From Streptomyces sp. NBC_00554 (GTDB taxonomy: Bacteria > Actinomycetota > Actinomycetes > Streptomycetales > Streptomycetaceae): 64,000 bases of DNA. Below, one piece after another: positions 1 to 7,820 of the stretch. The stretch lies in the NCBI RefSeq assembly GCF_041431135.1, contig NZ_CP107799.1, positions 9,812,501 to 9,876,500 on the forward strand, read 5' to 3'. Both the position numbers and the translations under genes were made by a program. The notes below the pieces were generated by a model. That model did no database searches, was not told where the DNA came from, and saw only the letters and a program-made list of their open reading frames with translations. The number at the start of each line of letters is the position of its first letter. Position 1 is the first letter of the stretch.

Positions 1-628
1 GGACCGTTTCGGCATCATGGCCCGCGTCCCGCAGGACAACGAGGTCGAGGGCACCGCGATGCTCAAGGACTTCGCGCAGAACCCGCACATCAAGGGCACC
101 CGGCTCACCTTCCACCGCCCGCAGGACCGCAACTGGATGATCGACGGCACCAACGACTGGTACTGGCCGGTCGCCGAGGAGCTCGCCGTCCCGACCATGG
201 TGCACGCCCCGATCTGGAAGCGTGAGCTCGGTCAGATCGCCGCCAAGCACCCCGGCCTGAAGATCATCATCGACCACATGGGCATCATGGCCCGCTGCGT
301 CGACGACGCGATCGGCTACTGGGTCGCGGAGACCGCGGACCTGGCCAAGCACCCCAACATCTACGTCAAGGTCTCGGCTCTCCCCGGCTACTCGACGCAG
401 CCCTTCCCGAACAAGAACATCGAGCAGTACGTGCGCGAGATGGTCGACAAGATGGGCCCGGAGCGCTGCTTCTACGGCACCGACATCACCCGCCTGCTGG
501 GCCACGGCATCACGTACACCGACACGGTCGAGCAGTTCACCAAGCACTACGACTTCACGCCCGAAGAGCTTGAATGGATCATGGGCCGCGGCATCAGCGA
601 GGTCCTTGACTGGCCGATCGAGGGCTGA
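1..628 (+). CDS. Amidohydrolase-family metal-dependent hydrolase (5' end outside window)
   Basis: The frame is open from base 2 and the gene starts upstream; about 208 C-terminal residues are visible. They resemble the TIM-barrel amidohydrolase-2 family, which includes 2-pyrone-4,6-dicarboxylate lactonase and related decarboxylases. MVHAPIW, IIIDHMG and FYGTDITRL carry the His and Asp residues typical of barrel-strand metal ligands. The next gene starts 13 nt after the stop, so the two are probably co-transcribed. An ATG at 17 is in frame but would remove the first part of the barrel, so it is unlikely to be the start. The substrate cannot be named; a hydrolytic step in aromatic or cyclic-acid catabolism is inferred. 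Confidence 0.75.
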   Translation, partial: DRFGIMARVPQDNEVEGTAMLKDFAQNPHIKGTRLTFHRPQDRNWMIDGTNDWYWPVAEELAVPTMVHAPIWKRELGQIAAKHPGLKIIIDHMGIMARCVDDAIGYWVAETADLAKHPNIYVKVSALPGYSTQPFPNKNIEQYVREMVDKMGPERCFYGTDITRLLGHGITYTDTVEQFTKHYDFTPEELEWIMGRGISEVLDWPIEG

Positions 629-641
629 GGAAACACCTGAG

Positions 642-2351
642 ATGACGGACACCAACAACACGCCAGGCGCCGACGGCGGTGACGCCGTCGTCTCCGCCTT
701 CAACGCCGTCGGCGCCGACTACATCTTCTGCTCCTCGGGGTCCGAATGGGCCCCGGTCTGGGAGTCCCTGGCCCGGCGACACCGGGACGGGGAGCCCGCA
801 CCGGAGTACCTGGACCTCACCCACGAGACCGTCGCCGTCGGCATGGCCACCGGCTACGGACTCGTCAAGCGCCGGCCGCAGGGCGTGCTGCTGCACGCGG
901 CCCCCGGCCTGCTGCAGGGCTCGATGGCGGTCCACGGCGCGCTCCTCGCGGGCGTCCCGATGGTGGTCACCTCCTCGGAGTCGACCACGTACGGCGACGG
1001 GCCGGGGCAGGACCCGGGCGGCCAGTGGTACCGCAACCTGTCGATCGTGGGCGGCCCGCACCAGATCGCCCAGCCGTTCACGAAGTGGTCCAACGAGGCG
1101 GCCAGCGTGCACACCCTGCCCACGATGATCGCGCGGGCGGCGGAACTGTCCTGGCGGGCCCCGGCAGGACCGGCGTACCTCAACATCCCGCTGGAGATCC
1201 TCCTTGAGGACTGGGACGGCCGCGAGGCCAAGCCCATCGTCCCGCCGGGCTCCACCCACAGCTCGCCCGAAGAGGTCGACCCCGTCGCCCAACTGATCCG
1301 CGAGGCCGTCAACCCCGTGATCGTGACGGAGACGGCAGGCCGCGAGGCGGGCGGCTTCGAGGCGCTCGTCGCCTTCGCCGAGGCGTGGAACATCCCGGTC
1401 GTCGAGCCCGACTCGGCGGTGTGCGGCAACTTCCCGCGCACCCACCCGCTGCACGCTGGCAGCGACATCGGGCCGTGGATGGACGAGGCGGACCTGATTC
1501 TGCTCGTCAACTGCCGGGCTCCCTTCTACCCGCCGTCGCGCCGCCCCTCCAAGGCGACGATCGTCGTCATCGACGAGGTGCCGCAGCGCCCGCACGTCGT
1601 CTACCAAGTCCTGTTCGCGGACAAGTACTTGGAAGGCAACGTCGCCAACACCCTGCGCCAACTCGCCAAGCGGGCCAAGGATCTCGACGTGGCCGCTGTC
1701 ACCGCGCGCCGCGCGGCGCAGGAGGAGCGGCACGCCGACGAGCAGGCCGCGATCGCCGCCGTGGAGGTGAAGGCGGCGCAGGCCGAGGGCATCGATCCGG
1801 TGCTCGTCGCCGCGACCCTGCGCGGGCTCCTCGACGGTCAGGACGCGATCGTCGTCGACGAGACCATCACGCACAGCCGTGTGGTCAAGCGCCATGTACA
1901 GACCTCCGACCCCGACTCGTACTTCTATGTGCAGGGCGGTCTCGGCCAGGGCATGGCGGTCGCGCTCGGAGTCAAACTCGCCGCCAAGGAGCGGCCCGTG
2001 GTGCTCACGATCGGCGACGGCGCGTTCACGTACAACCCGGTCATCCAGTCGTACGACGCCTCCAACGCCTACGAACTGCCGCTGCTGATCGTGGTCTTCA
2101 ACAACCGCGTCTACAAGTCGATGAACCTCAACCACCGCAGGTTCTACCCCGAGGGCGCGGCGGCCGAGACCGGCGAGTGGCTCGGCACCGACCTGCACCG
2201 GCTGCCCCGACTCGCGCAGTTCGCCGAGCCGTTCGGCATGCACACCGAGACGGTCGACGCGCCGGACGCGCTCGCCCCCGCCCTGGAGCGCGCGCTCAAG
2301 GCCGTGGCGGAGGGCACCACCGCCGTCGTCGACGTCCTCGTCACCCGCTGA
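642..2351 (+). CDS. Thiamine diphosphate-dependent enzyme (acetolactate synthase / decarboxylase family)
   Basis: A 569-aa protein with the three-domain ThDP architecture. The N-terminal Pyr domain has the catalytic Glu in LTHETVAVGMA (E62). The middle domain follows, then the C-terminal PP domain with the Mg-ThDP motif from GDGAFTYN (about 458-465) to FNN. Length is normal for the family. The ATG at 642 is preferred over an earlier in-frame ATG at 570, which would lie inside the upstream gene. The gene is the middle of a three-gene operon and probably acts on a 2-oxo acid made by its neighbours. The substrate is not readable from sequence; a benzoylformate-decarboxylase-like or C-C lyase role is possible. 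Confidence 0.8.
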   Translation: MTDTNNTPGADGGDAVVSAFNAVGADYIFCSSGSEWAPVWESLARRHRDGEPAPEYLDLTHETVAVGMATGYGLVKRRPQGVLLHAAPGLLQGSMAVHGALLAGVPMVVTSSESTTYGDGPGQDPGGQWYRNLSIVGGPHQIAQPFTKWSNEAASVHTLPTMIARAAELSWRAPAGPAYLNIPLEILLEDWDGREAKPIVPPGSTHSSPEEVDPVAQLIREAVNPVIVTETAGREAGGFEALVAFAEAWNIPVVEPDSAVCGNFPRTHPLHAGSDIGPWMDEADLILLVNCRAPFYPPSRRPSKATIVVIDEVPQRPHVVYQVLFADKYLEGNVANTLRQLAKRAKDLDVAAVTARRAAQEERHADEQAAIAAVEVKAAQAEGIDPVLVAATLRGLLDGQDAIVVDETITHSRVVKRHVQTSDPDSYFYVQGGLGQGMAVALGVKLAAKERPVVLTIGDGAFTYNPVIQSYDASNAYELPLLIVVFNNRVYKSMNLNHRRFYPEGAAAETGEWLGTDLHRLPRLAQFAEPFGMHTETVDAPDALAPALERALKAVAEGTTAVVDVLVTR

Positions 2352-2371
2352 TCCAGGAGGCACGCGCCACC

Positions 2372-3442
2372 ATGACCGACACACCGACCCCCAAGCCCGG
2401 CAAGGTCCTGGTCCCCGCCGAGGACCTGCGCACCTTCGGCGCCGCCCTCCTCGAGAAGGGCGGCCTCAGCCCCGAGCACGCCCGCACCACCGCCGAGGTG
2501 TTCGTCTGGGCCGCTCAGCGCGGCGTCGACTCCCACGGCACCGCGCGCATCCCGGCCTACCTGGAGCTGCTTGCCAAGGGTGTGGCCAACGCCGAGCCCG
2601 ACATCAGGCTGGAGTCCAGCACGCCGGCCGCCGCCGTCCTCGACGCCGACCGCGCACCCGGCCCGGTGGCGCTCACCGCGGCGGCCGAGGAGGCGGTGAG
2701 GCGGGCCAGGACGACCGGCATCGCCACCGTCGGAGTACGCCACACCGTCCACACCGGCGCCATCGGCTACTACGTTTCGAAGATCGCCGAACAGGGCCTG
2801 GTCGGCATCGGCTTCGTCGCCGGGATGCCCAACATGGGCTACACCGGGGTCAAGGGCGCCGCCGTCGCCACCAGTCCGCTCGCCATCGCCGTGCCCGCCG
2901 AGAGCCACGCACCACTCCTGCTCGACATGGCCACCGCCACCATCGCCCTCGGCAAGATCCGCCAGGCCAAGGTGAGCGGCACCCCGCTGCCCGAGGGCGC
3001 CGCGGCCACCGCGGACGGCACGCCCACCACCGATCCGGCCCTTGCGGTCATGCCGCTGCCGCTGGGCGGCGTCAAGGGGTCCGGCATGTCGCTCGCCTTC
3101 GAGCTGCTCACCAGCGTGCTCGTCGGCGCACCGATCTTCGCCGCCTTCCACTCGGACGACCCCCAGGGCCGCAAGCACCGCCAGAACGCTTTGCTGATCG
3201 CGATCGACCCGGCGGCCTTCGGTGACGCGGAGGGCTTCACCGCGGCCGTCGACGCCACGCTGAGCACCCTCAAGGCCCTGCCGGCGGCGGACGACGCGGC
3301 GGGCGTGTTCTACCCCGGCGAGCGCAGCGCGGCCGTGGCCGTGGAGCGTGCCGAGACGGGGGTACCCGTGGCGCCGAAGGTGTGGCGCGAACTGCTGGAG
3401 AGCGCCGAGAAGTTGGGTGTCACACCGCCCGAGCTCGGATAG
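2372..3442 (+). CDS. Ldh-family NAD(P)-dependent malate/L-lactate/ureidoglycolate-type dehydrogenase
   Basis: A 356-aa protein of the MDH2/Ldh_2 family, which reduces 2-oxo acids with NAD(P)H using a fold unrelated to classical Rossmann lactate dehydrogenases. Family hallmarks are GVDSHGTARIPAY near the N-terminus, VRHTVHTGAIGYY, TSPLAIAVP and PLGGVKGSGM. Start at ATG 2372 follows an AGGAGG ribosome site and lies 20 nt after the ThDP gene stop. As the last gene of the operon it would reduce or oxidise a hydroxy/keto acid from the preceding reactions; that pairing is inferred. A strong hairpin follows. Confidence 0.85.
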   Translation: MTDTPTPKPGKVLVPAEDLRTFGAALLEKGGLSPEHARTTAEVFVWAAQRGVDSHGTARIPAYLELLAKGVANAEPDIRLESSTPAAAVLDADRAPGPVALTAAAEEAVRRARTTGIATVGVRHTVHTGAIGYYVSKIAEQGLVGIGFVAGMPNMGYTGVKGAAVATSPLAIAVPAESHAPLLLDMATATIALGKIRQAKVSGTPLPEGAAATADGTPTTDPALAVMPLPLGGVKGSGMSLAFELLTSVLVGAPIFAAFHSDDPQGRKHRQNALLIAIDPAAFGDAEGFTAAVDATLSTLKALPAADDAAGVFYPGERSAAVAVERAETGVPVAPKVWRELLESAEKLGVTPPELG

Positions 3443-3537
3443 CCGGGCTCACCGGGACTCCATGAAGGGGGATGGAGGGACAGGTGGCAGGGGCGTCCGC
3501 TGTGCGGCGCTGTCCCTGCCGCCGAGTCCGAACGCCG

Positions 3538-3577
3538 GCGCCCGCCGGGCCCGTTGGACGGGGCCCGGCGGGCGCTT
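3538..3577. terminator. Bidirectional hairpin terminator
   Basis: Perfect 15-bp GC-rich stem (3538-3552 with 3561-3575) and an 8-nt loop. It lies between the convergent Ldh gene and the esterase gene, so it can end both transcripts. Confidence 0.75.
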
Positions 3578-3629
3578 CGGCGTTGGCTACCTGCTCAACG
3601 GTTGTCGGGAGCGCGACGTTGACGCCTGC

Positions 3630-4586
3630 TCAACCGGCCTCGGGTGCCTCCGAGTTGACCGCCCGCCGCATCTGACGTGCGATCAGGGCGTAGACCTCCC
3701 GGGCCTTCTCGTCGTCCGTGCCGTCGTACCCGTGATCGGCCTGGGGCACGTCGTGGTGCTCGACCAGCGCGCCCGCTGTCCGCAGGCGCTCGGCGTAGCG
3801 CTCGCCCTCCGCCTTGAGGAGGTCGAACTCCGCGGTGATCACCAGGGCCGGGGCGATGCCCTTGAGGTCCGCGGTGTCCGACGGATGGGCGGGCGACGCC
3901 AGCCGGTCGGCGCGCTCGCGCGGGTCCGGCACGTACGCGCTGTCGAAGATCTCACCCATCCAGGGTCGCAGCATCGGCTTGGCGATGGCGGCGCGCTTGT
4001 TCTTGGCGCCGGTCATGAGGTCCAGCGGCGGGTAGTGCAGGACCTGGAGTGCGATCGAAGGCCCGTCTTCCTCCAGGGCCTGGCGCGCGACGGCCGCGGC
4101 GAGACCGCCGCCGGCGCTCTGCCCGCCCACGGTGAGCCTGCTGCCGTCCCAGCCGTGCTCGTCACCGTGCGAGGCGATCCACCGGACGACCTCGTACGCT
4201 TGACGGGGCGGGGCGGGGAACCGGTGTTGCGGGGCGACGACGTAGTCCACGTTGATCACGACCACACCCGCCTCCGCGGCCAGAAACCGGCACAACGGAT
4301 CGTCGATCTCCGTCACGGGCATGACGTAGCCGCCACCGTGGAAGTTGACGTGCACCGGCGGGGGTGAGCCCTCACTCGTGGCCGTGGGCATGTACACCAC
4401 GACCCGGGCCGGAGCGACCGAGGTGGGGACGGTCAACTCGCGTACGTCGCGCGGGAATTCCGGGAAGCGGCCGTGCAGGGAAGCGTTGGAGCCGCGGCCT
4501 TGGGAGCGTCGGCTCGCCGCCACGACGAGGCGCTGCATCGACTTGGCGGCGAAGGCGGCCACGGCCGGTCGGGCGAGGAGGGACAT
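3630..4586 (-). CDS. Alpha/beta hydrolase, hormone-sensitive-lipase-type esterase
   Basis: A 318-aa esterase. HGGGY at about 83-87 is the HSL oxyanion-hole motif and GGQSAGG carries the nucleophile Ser157, with Gln where most HSL enzymes have Asp. The acid is probably in TAEFDLL and the base in ADHGYDG. The ATG at 4586 is chosen over the in-frame GTG at 4613 because a TTGACA -35 element on this strand at 4635-4630 places transcription initiation near 4600. The gene is monocistronic and lies between two terminators. A palindrome over its promoter suggests control by a dimeric repressor that is not in this window. Confidence 0.85.
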   Translation of the reverse strand: MSLLARPAVAAFAAKSMQRLVVAASRRSQGRGSNASLHGRFPEFPRDVRELTVPTSVAPARVVVYMPTATSEGSPPPVHVNFHGGGYVMPVTEIDDPLCRFLAAEAGVVVINVDYVVAPQHRFPAPPRQAYEVVRWIASHGDEHGWDGSRLTVGGQSAGGGLAAAVARQALEEDGPSIALQVLHYPPLDLMTGAKNKRAAIAKPMLRPWMGEIFDSAYVPDPRERADRLASPAHPSDTADLKGIAPALVITAEFDLLKAEGERYAERLRTAGALVEHHDVPQADHGYDGTDDEKAREVYALIARQMRRAVNSEAPEAG

Positions 4587-4618
4587 ACCGTTCCGTTCGT
4601 CGAGCCGTCTCACTCATC

Positions 4619-4633
4619 GACAGGATTCCTGTC
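4619..4633. promoter_or_regulatory. Palindromic operator over esterase promoter
   Basis: GACAGGATTCCTGTC has perfect 7-bp arms around one central base. It overlaps the TTGACA -35 of the esterase gene on the minus strand, the position expected of a repressor site. The cognate regulator is unknown. Confidence 0.55.
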
Positions 4634-4678
4634 AATTGGGTGGGGCGATGCTAGCACGCGTCGGTACCGCCCCGGCAG

Positions 4679-4728
4679 GTCCGGGGGCCCTGCCCATCGC
4701 AGCCGCGCGATGGGCAGGGCCCCCGGAC
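4679..4728 (-). terminator. Terminator of the iron-regulated surface-protein operon
   Basis: A 22-bp perfect stem (4679-4700 with 4707-4728) and a 6-nt loop, directly after the stop of the beta-propeller gene. Confidence 0.8.
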
Positions 4729-4749
4729 GAGTTGTGGACGTGCCGTGTC

Positions 4750-5802
4750 TCAGTGACCGAGGCTGATGCGGGTCACCAGGTCTTCGCCCGCCGGGCCGGA
4801 GCCCGACTTGTCCACCACGTACGCGGTGCCGTCGGCGACCTCGACGTAGTTCGGGTTGGCGCCGGTGGCCACGGTCTCCACGACGGCCCCTTCGCGCGGG
4901 TCGACCACCGTGACGTCGGCGGCCGTACGGTTGGCGACCAGGACATTGCCCGAACGCTCGTCGGTGGTCACGGACAGGGCACCCGCGCCGGTGGCCACGG
5001 ACTTGGTGACAGCTCCGTCCTTGAGGTTGACGACCGAGACGGTGCCGGCGGTCTGGTCGGCGGTGTAGGCGTAACGGCCGCTCTTGGACAGCGAGACCGA
5101 GATCGGGCCGTCACCCGTGGGGATGAACCGCGGGGTCTCGGAGCCGCGCGAGACCTCGATGATCCGGTCGCCGCCCAGGTCGGCGGCGTACACCGTGCCG
5201 GTCTTCTCGTTGACGGCGAGGCCCGTCGGGCTGGAGCCCTCGACCGTGACGCGCTCCTTCTCCTCGAAGGTCTTGCTGTCGTAGGCGACGAGGGTGCCGG
5301 AGCCGAAGGCGCTCGCCCACACCGTGTTGTGCCGCTCGTCGACGACGATCTCGCGGGCGTGGGCCACGTCCGGCAGCGTGGCGAGGTGCTCGCCGGTCTT
5401 CTGGCTGTAGACGGCGACGGTGTTGCTACGGGTGTTCGTCGTCCAGACGGTGTTGTGCTCGTCGTCGACGGCGACACCGTAGACGGCTTCGAGGGCACCG
5501 GTGGTCGCGTCGGTGACCGGCGGCGTGTACGTCGCCTCGATCGCCAGGGTGTCCGGATCGACCTTCAGCAGGCTGGAGTTGGTGACCGGCGGCCGGCCCA
5601 CGGCCGTGGTGACCCACAGAGCGTCGTTCCGCTCGGAGTACGCCGACTGGTACAGGCCTCTCACCAGCGGTGCGGAGGTGACGGCCGAGCCGGTCGCGGT
5701 GCCGGCCTCGGCGGTCGCGGTGCCGGTCAGGACCGCGCTGCCCGCGGCGAGGGCCACGGCGACCGCGGCGGTACGACGGATGGTGCGGGTGAATGAGGTC
5801 AT
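4750..5802 (-). CDS. Secreted YncE-like seven-bladed beta-propeller protein
   Basis: A 350-aa protein with an N-terminal Sec signal (hydrophobic stretch about 10-28, cleavage near TATA-EA). Repeated blades follow, such as VYGVAVDDEHNTVWTTN, PTGLAVNEKTGTVYAAD and ALSVTTDERSGNVLVAN, typical of YVTN/YncE propellers. AGGAG precedes the ATG. It lies downstream of the repeat protein and has no obvious promoter of its own, so it probably shares the iron-box promoter at 7761-7779. E. coli YncE is also iron-regulated, which fits, but its ligand is not established. The likely role is an extracellular binding or adaptor protein linked to iron uptake; this is inferred from context. Confidence 0.75.
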   Translation of the reverse strand: MTSFTRTIRRTAAVAVALAAGSAVLTGTATAEAGTATGSAVTSAPLVRGLYQSAYSERNDALWVTTAVGRPPVTNSSLLKVDPDTLAIEATYTPPVTDATTGALEAVYGVAVDDEHNTVWTTNTRSNTVAVYSQKTGEHLATLPDVAHAREIVVDERHNTVWASAFGSGTLVAYDSKTFEEKERVTVEGSSPTGLAVNEKTGTVYAADLGGDRIIEVSRGSETPRFIPTGDGPISVSLSKSGRYAYTADQTAGTVSVVNLKDGAVTKSVATGAGALSVTTDERSGNVLVANRTAADVTVVDPREGAVVETVATGANPNYVEVADGTAYVVDKSGSGPAGEDLVTRISLGH

Positions 5803-5885
5803 GCGGTGTCGATCTCCTTGGTGGGATACGCCTCAAGGGCGCGGTGGATGGGGTGGGGGATGGATGTGGGGGGTCTGTTGGGGCG

Positions 5886-5981
5886 TCAGCTCCCGGCCGC
5901 GTGCTGCGGTCGGCGGCGCAGGACGAACACCGTGGTGCCCGCGGCTCCGGCGGCGCCGCCGATGGCGGCGGCCGTTGCCGA
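5886..5981 (-). other. Untranslated C-terminal anchor sequence downstream of an in-frame TGA
   Basis: The reading frame of the repeat-protein gene continues past its TGA (5984-5982) for 31 more codons to a second TGA at 5888-5886. The extension reads as a small-residue hydrophobic segment, IGGAAGAAGTTVFVLRRR, then PQHAAGS. That is the usual layout of a Streptomyces C-terminal membrane anchor with a basic cytoplasmic tail. It is therefore probably the lost natural C-terminus of the protein. Confidence 0.7.
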
Positions 5982-7664
5982 TCAGGCGATCGTCGCGACC
6001 GACACGGAGCTCTCGACCGACGTGGCCAAGGCGGCGTTCGGTACCGTCTCCGGGGCCGCGGTGGCCGACGTCAGGCCGCCGCCAGAGTCCGCCGTCGTGC
6101 CCGGCTCGGGCAGCGTGAATTCGACCTTCAGCGTGGTCGGCGGGTTGGGAGCGAGGAAGCGCAGCCAGTGCGCGCCCGCGGTCGTGTCGGCGGGGATGGC
6201 CACGTCACCCTCGTACGAGCCTGCCGAATCCGCCTGCCACTGGCCGAGGATGCCGTCGTCGTCGAGCTTGATGGTGACGGTCTCGCCGGCAGGGAACTTC
6301 GTCACCTTGAAGTGCAGCGTGCCGCCGGGCTGCACCTGGCTGGCGGTGATCTCGGCCTTCGCACCGGCCGAGTTGGACGCGCTGGCCGGGGCGCCCGAAG
6401 CGGCGGGGACCGGGGTGGCGGAGGCACTGGCGCTCGCGCCGGGCCCGCCCGTCGTGGCCGCGTCGGAACCGGAGGTCACGGTGAAGCCGGCCTTCAGGCT
6501 CGTCGCCGGGTTCGGAGCGAGGAAACGCAGCCAGTGCGCACCCTTGGTGGTGCCCGCCGGGATGGTGACGCTGCCGGAGAACGAACCGTCCGCGCCGATG
6601 ACCCCGGACCACTGCCCGATGATCTCGCTGTCGTCCAGCTTCACGGTGAGCTGCTCGCCGGCCGGGAAGCCCGTCACCTTGAAGGAGACCTTGCCGCCGG
6701 CGGCGACACTGGACCCCGCGGTGATCGTGGCGGACGTGCCGGTCGTGCTGCCGGAGCCGCCGCTCGTTCCCGAAGCGCCGCTGGTGCCGGAGCCGCCGGT
6801 CGAACCGCCAGTCGATCCGCCGCTTGAGCTCGAGCCGCCGCCCGTGCTTCCGCTGTCGGAGGACGTGACCGTGATGTCGGCCTTCAGGCTCGTCGCCGGG
6901 CTCGGGGCGAGGACGCGCAGCCAGTGCGCCCCCGCCGAGGTGGAGGCGGGGACGGTGACCGTGCCCGAGAACGTGCCGTCGGAGCCCACGGCGCCCGTCC
7001 ACTGACCGAGAATCTCGCTGTCGTCCAGCTTGACCGTGACGGTCTGCCCCTTGGTGAATCCGGAGAGCGTGAAGGAGACCTTGCCTCCCGCCGCGACCTT
7101 CGCACCGCTGGTGAGCTTCACCGCGGGCGTGGCCGTCGAAGTGGGAGTCGGAGTCGGCGTGGGGGTTGGCGTAGGCGTCGGAGTCGGAGTGGGCGTCGTG
7201 GCGTCGCCCGTCACCGTCAGGTTCTCGCTGCGGATGCTCGTCTGCGGTGCCAGGAAGCGCAGCCAGTGTTCGCCGCCCACGGTCGCGTCGGCCGGTACCG
7301 TCACGCTCCCCGAGACACTGCCGTCCTCGCCGATCGTGAACTGCTTGAGCAGCGTCTTGTCGTCGAACTTGATGCTCAGGGTCCCCCCGGCGGGGAAGCC
7401 GATGGCCGTGAACGACACCTCGCCGCCGGGCTTCACGGAGGTGGTCCCCAGTGTGACCGCGGGCGCCGCTGCATCGGCCGCGAGCGCCACCGCGGGGGTG
7501 GTGTCCACCCCGTCCGAGGCCGCGGTGACGAACGGTACGGCCAGTGCGCCGAGACCGAGAGTCGCCCCGGCGGTGAGCGCGGCCATGCGGCCGACCCTGG
7601 CTCGGGCGGTACGGCCCGACGGCGTGGTGACGGAGGTGGGGGAGAAGGGTCTCTCGGAGGTCAT
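5982..7664 (-). CDS. Iron-regulated secreted protein with four Ig-like repeats, anchor cut off by stop codon
   Basis: A 560-aa exported protein with a signal region at about 1-50. Four similar domains of about 80 residues lie near 70-151, 181-266, 311-396 and 437-517. Each has a K[FL]DD motif, usually followed by GQW, and ends in (G)(A/E)HWLR(F/V)LAP. Linkers are a (Thr-Pro)n tract (157-174), a Gly/Ser-rich stretch (270-308) and an Ala/Ser/Pro stretch. AGGAG precedes ATG 7664; an in-frame start at 7721 lacks this support. A perfect iron box lies about 100 nt upstream. The domain family is not one I can name. Its position beside siderophore genes suggests a surface protein for iron, haem or siderophore capture. 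A TGA separates it from a membrane-anchor-like tail. Confidence 0.75.
   Translation of the reverse strand: MTSERPFSPTSVTTPSGRTARARVGRMAALTAGATLGLGALAVPFVTAASDGVDTTPAVALAADAAAPAVTLGTTSVKPGGEVSFTAIGFPAGGTLSIKFDDKTLLKQFTIGEDGSVSGSVTVPADATVGGEHWLRFLAPQTSIRSENLTVTGDATTPTPTPTPTPTPTPTPTPTSTATPAVKLTSGAKVAAGGKVSFTLSGFTKGQTVTVKLDDSEILGQWTGAVGSDGTFSGTVTVPASTSAGAHWLRVLAPSPATSLKADITVTSSDSGSTGGGSSSSGGSTGGSTGGSGTSGASGTSGGSGSTTGTSATITAGSSVAAGGKVSFKVTGFPAGEQLTVKLDDSEIIGQWSGVIGADGSFSGSVTIPAGTTKGAHWLRFLAPNPATSLKAGFTVTSGSDAATTGGPGASASASATPVPAASGAPASASNSAGAKAEITASQVQPGGTLHFKVTKFPAGETVTIKLDDDGILGQWQADSAGSYEGDVAIPADTTAGAHWLRFLAPNPPTTLKVEFTLPEPGTTADSGGGLTSATAAPETVPNAALATSVESSVSVATIA
7143..7196 (-). repeat. Hexanucleotide repeat encoding Thr-Pro linker
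   Basis: About nine degenerate copies of a 6-bp unit encode nine Thr-Pro pairs (residues 157-174) between the first and second repeat domains. Such tracts can expand or contract by slippage. Confidence 0.8.
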
Positions 7665-7760
7665 GGTGGGTTGCTCCTGGATGCTGACGTGAGGGAAGTA
7701 GCGGGCACTCGGGCGCGACATATCGGCGGTGTCCGGTGCAAAAGGTGATGAAAAGTCAAA

Positions 7761-7779
7761 TTAGGTTAGGCTAACCTAA
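7761..7779. promoter_or_regulatory. Iron box (DtxR/DmdR family operator)
   Basis: TTAGGTTAGGCTAACCTAA matches the 19-bp actinobacterial iron-box consensus completely. It lies between the divergent repeat-protein operon and the esterase gene, so one site probably represses both when iron is plentiful. Confidence 0.92.
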
Positions 7780-7820
7780 TAAATGCAGGTCAGTTCCCCC
7801 TTCATCCGGAGTCCAGCCGC

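Noticed and set aside
594..2384. Long minus-strand open frame opposite the ThDP enzyme
   Set aside because: Composition-driven shadow; the plus strand carries clear ThDP motifs and operon spacing.
7130..7200. Short tandem repeats that could be mistaken for a CRISPR or satellite array
   Set aside because: They are codons of a Thr-Pro linker with a 6-bp period and no spacers.
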